This document shows, in pieces, positions 62,062 through 64,000 of a stretch of 64,000 bases of DNA (positions are counted from its first letter, which is position 1; each line of letters starts with the position of its first letter). A program made the translations under genes and the position numbers. Below the pieces are notes generated by a model, which saw nothing but the letters and a program-made list of their open reading frames with translations, was not told where the DNA came from and ran no database searches. The stretch lies in contig OZ252019.1 of assembly GCA_965247435.1 (NCBI GenBank), positions 4,216,001 to 4,280,000 on the forward strand, in the 5' to 3' direction. The stretch is from Ilyomonas sp965247435 (GTDB taxonomy: Bacteria > Bacteroidota > Bacteroidia > Chitinophagales > Chitinophagaceae).

Positions 62062-62784
62062 ATGAACATGGCACTCCTGCTTACCGCAACCGTTAACCCC
62101 GGCGATATGGTGCATACCGCGCTCCGGGACCCGGTTGTGCGCCGGCAGCAGTACCTTGATGCCATCCGTTTCTGGCTGCAGCAAACGCACCTGCCCATCG
62201 TTTTTGTAGAAAATTCGGGGAACGACCTCAGCGGGGATTTTAAAGACGCGGTGGAAGGCAACAGGATCCAGTTTCTCACGTTTGAAGGCAATAGCGGCAA
62301 CCGGCAGCGGGGCAAAGGCTACGGCGAGCTGGGCTGCATGGAATACGGGTTTGCCCACTCCCCGGCATTAAGAGGAGCCGATTTTGTTTTTAAGGTTACG
62401 GGGCGGCTGCAGATCCCCAATTTCGGGCGCTTCTACCGCCACCTCCTCCGCCACCCCGGCATCCGGCTATTGATAGACTTTAAACTGAAGCTAAGCTATG
62501 CCGACTCGCGCCTGTATGGCTTTGCGCCGCCTTTCTTTTTTACCTACCTGCTGCCCTATAAAGAAGCGGTCAACGACGCAGCAGGGATATATTTTGAGCA
62601 TGTCCTGGCGAAGGCGGCGCTGAAAGCGATTGCGGAGGAGTACCAATTTTCGGCCTTGCCGGCGCTGCCCCGCTATACCGGCACCAGCGGCACTTATAAT
62701 ACGGATTATACCCTGTCCCCTTTTTCTTTTTTCAGGAACAGTTGCAAGTATAAAATTAAATACCTTGTTCTTTCAGGAAGGTGA
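62062..62784 (+). CDS. Putative glycan biosynthesis protein
   Basis: 240 aa; I do not recognise a named family. The first half looks like the N-terminal part of a GT-A-type glycosyltransferase-like protein: ALLLTATVNPGDM, YLDAIRFWLQQTHLPIVFVENSGNDLSGDF, then RGADFVFKVTGRLQIPNFGRF. A later aromatic stretch is YGFAPPFFFTYLLPYKEAV. Location between Wzc-like and Wzx-like genes argues for a polysaccharide role. A possible alternative start is ATG 62068. Confidence 0.7.
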   Translation: MNMALLLTATVNPGDMVHTALRDPVVRRQQYLDAIRFWLQQTHLPIVFVENSGNDLSGDFKDAVEGNRIQFLTFEGNSGNRQRGKGYGELGCMEYGFAHSPALRGADFVFKVTGRLQIPNFGRFYRHLLRHPGIRLLIDFKLKLSYADSRLYGFAPPFFFTYLLPYKEAVNDAAGIYFEHVLAKAALKAIAEEYQFSALPALPRYTGTSGTYNTDYTLSPFSFFRNSCKYKIKYLVLSGR

Positions 62785-62911
62785 GGGAAGTGGCGTATAT
62801 AGGCATTTTTATAAAATATATCTTTAGCAAAAAGTAAGAGATTTACAAATTCTGCTGTGAAATTTTTAAGCAATCTTACAAAGTAGGAGTTAGAAAACAC
62901 TTAATATCCTT

Positions 62912-64000
62912 ATGATCAAAACTATAAAAAGTAAGATTTTATTTTTCCTAAATAAAGGTCATGAAAGAACCTTACTAACAAAAAAAAATGTTTTTTTCTC
63001 ATTACTCATTAAATGTATAAGTATAGTTATTAATTTAATTATTGTACCAATTACCATTGATTATGTAAATTCAGAAAAATATGGAATATGGTTAACTGTA
63101 AGTACAATGATATTATGGTTTAATTTTTTTGACATCGGTTTAGGTAATGGGTTACGAAATAAGCTTTCAGCAGCTATTGCACTAAATGATATAAAGACCA
63201 TAAAGACTTTAATTAGTACTGCTTATGCGTCATTAATGCTTATATCCTTTGTTCTATGCCTTATTTTCTTAATCATAAACCATTTTATAAATTATGATAC
63301 ATTATTAGGAATTTCAAGGTCGTATAGAAATGATTTGCGAGATCTTATGAGTGTAATTTTTATCTTCTTTTGCATTCAATTTGTTTTACAAATAATTAAT
63401 TCAATTAATTACGCTTTTCAAAGAGCAGCAATAGTTTCTTTGAGTTTTTTATTAGGCAGTATGTTCTCATTCATATTTATAATAGTATTAAAATACACTA
63501 CTAAAGGCAGTTTATTGAATTTGGGGATTGCCTATTTTTCCGGAAATTTATTATCTCTTTTAATATTTAATATTCAATTTTTCATTTTTGAAAAAAAACA
63601 ATTATTACCAACTTATAGTAGTATTTCTTTTGAAAGTTCAAAAAACATATTAAATGTAGGCAGTAAATTTTTTATTATAAGTCTTGCAGGGATTATTCAA
63701 TATCAAACTGACAATGTTTTAATTAGCAGATACTTTAACCCTATTAATGTTACAGAATATAATGTAGTTTACAAACTATTCAGTGTAATCCTAATGGTTT
63801 TTAATATTATTATGACTCCTATATGGAGTGCTGTTACAGAAGCTAAAATCAAAAAAGATTTCATTTGGATAAGAAACGTAGAGAAAAAACTATTTAGAAT
63901 TTGGTTAGTATTTGTTGGCGTAGCTATACTTCTATTAATACTTTCACCTTATTTATTTGTCATATGGCTTCATAATCTTGTAAGAGTTCAATTCATTACT
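62912..64000 (+). CDS. Wzx-like polysaccharide flippase, 3' end outside window
   Basis: Open from ATG 62912 to the window end (363 codons, no stop). The translation begins MIKTIKSKILFFLNKGHERT and is very hydrophobic, with about ten membrane helices visible, among them LLIKCISIVINLIIVPITI, ILWFNFFDIGLGNGLRNKLS (the MATE/Wzx motif GxGNGLRN) and GSKFFIISLAGIIQYQTDNV. Polysaccharide flippase that moves lipid-linked units across the inner membrane. It is far more AT-rich than every gene before it, suggesting recent transfer, as is common for O-antigen genes. Confidence 0.9.
   Translation, partial: MIKTIKSKILFFLNKGHERTLLTKKNVFFSLLIKCISIVINLIIVPITIDYVNSEKYGIWLTVSTMILWFNFFDIGLGNGLRNKLSAAIALNDIKTIKTLISTAYASLMLISFVLCLIFLIINHFINYDTLLGISRSYRNDLRDLMSVIFIFFCIQFVLQIINSINYAFQRAAIVSLSFLLGSMFSFIFIIVLKYTTKGSLLNLGIAYFSGNLLSLLIFNIQFFIFEKKQLLPTYSSISFESSKNILNVGSKFFIISLAGIIQYQTDNVLISRYFNPINVTEYNVVYKLFSVILMVFNIIMTPIWSAVTEAKIKKDFIWIRNVEKKLFRIWLVFVGVAILLLILSPYLFVIWLHNLVRVQFIT

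Noticed and set aside
257..64000. CRISPR arrays, prophage or integrase genes
   Set aside because: No regularly spaced identical repeats of 25-40 bp and no integrase, capsid or terminase motifs were seen.

Overview
The window looks like a chromosomal segment from a Bacteroidota bacterium, most likely family Chitinophagaceae. The grounds are two proteins with type IX secretion (T9SS) sorting tails, several -7 promoter boxes of the Bacteroidota form TAnnTTTG, an almost complete lack of Shine-Dalgarno sequences, TPR-type sensor kinases, Cys-anchored lipoproteins and the dispersed intergenic hairpin repeats usual in this group. No species can be named from sequence reading alone.

Layout. 0-7 kb: a partial antitoxin-like gene, a helicase-nuclease with an Fe-S cysteine set, a TerB-like protein, and an AT-rich two-gene module (AAA/OLD-type ATPase plus a small TOPRIM-like partner) that resembles a phage-defence cassette. 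7-15.5 kb: tRNA-Thr(CGU), a DUF2905 protein, a Na+/H+ antiporter, then a TetR-controlled RND efflux operon (TetR, TolC-like, adaptor, pump) with a shared palindromic operator. 15.5-20 kb: two tandem paralogous TPR sensor kinases with an identical 19-bp upstream element. 20-26.5 kb: Crp/Fnr regulator with pirin, a kinase-like orphan, a cupredoxin-T9SS protein, and the glycolytic pair pfkA-pyk. 26.5-36.6 kb: sparse region with a response regulator, cupin, T9SS protein, acetyltransferase, lipoprotein, membrane protein, M29 aminopeptidase and an OmpA-type lipoprotein. 36.7-37.9 kb: an intact IS630-type insertion sequence whose transposase needs a -1 frameshift, inserted just upstream of the OmpA gene promoter. 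38-42.6 kb: DUF4268 protein, SDR oxidoreductase, GH35/DUF5597 glycosidase, SGNH hydrolase. 42.8-50.3 kb: two caspase-like peptidases (one with a DUF4384-like tail, one with a long WD40-type propeller) followed by a TPR membrane protein. 50.3-53 kb: small lipoprotein, DUF72 protein, cupin. 53.1-64 kb: exopolysaccharide locus (Wzy-like polymerase, GT2, GT4, ChbG deacetylase, Wza-like exporter, Wzc-like kinase, an unknown glycan protein, and a very AT-rich Wzx-like flippase that runs off the end).

Most interesting to follow up: the split ATPase/TOPRIM module, the caspase-WD40-TPR locus, the 364-aa protein with protein-kinase catalytic geometry, the TetR operator pair, the IS630 frameshift with its promoter-splitting insertion, and three families of intergenic hairpin repeats.
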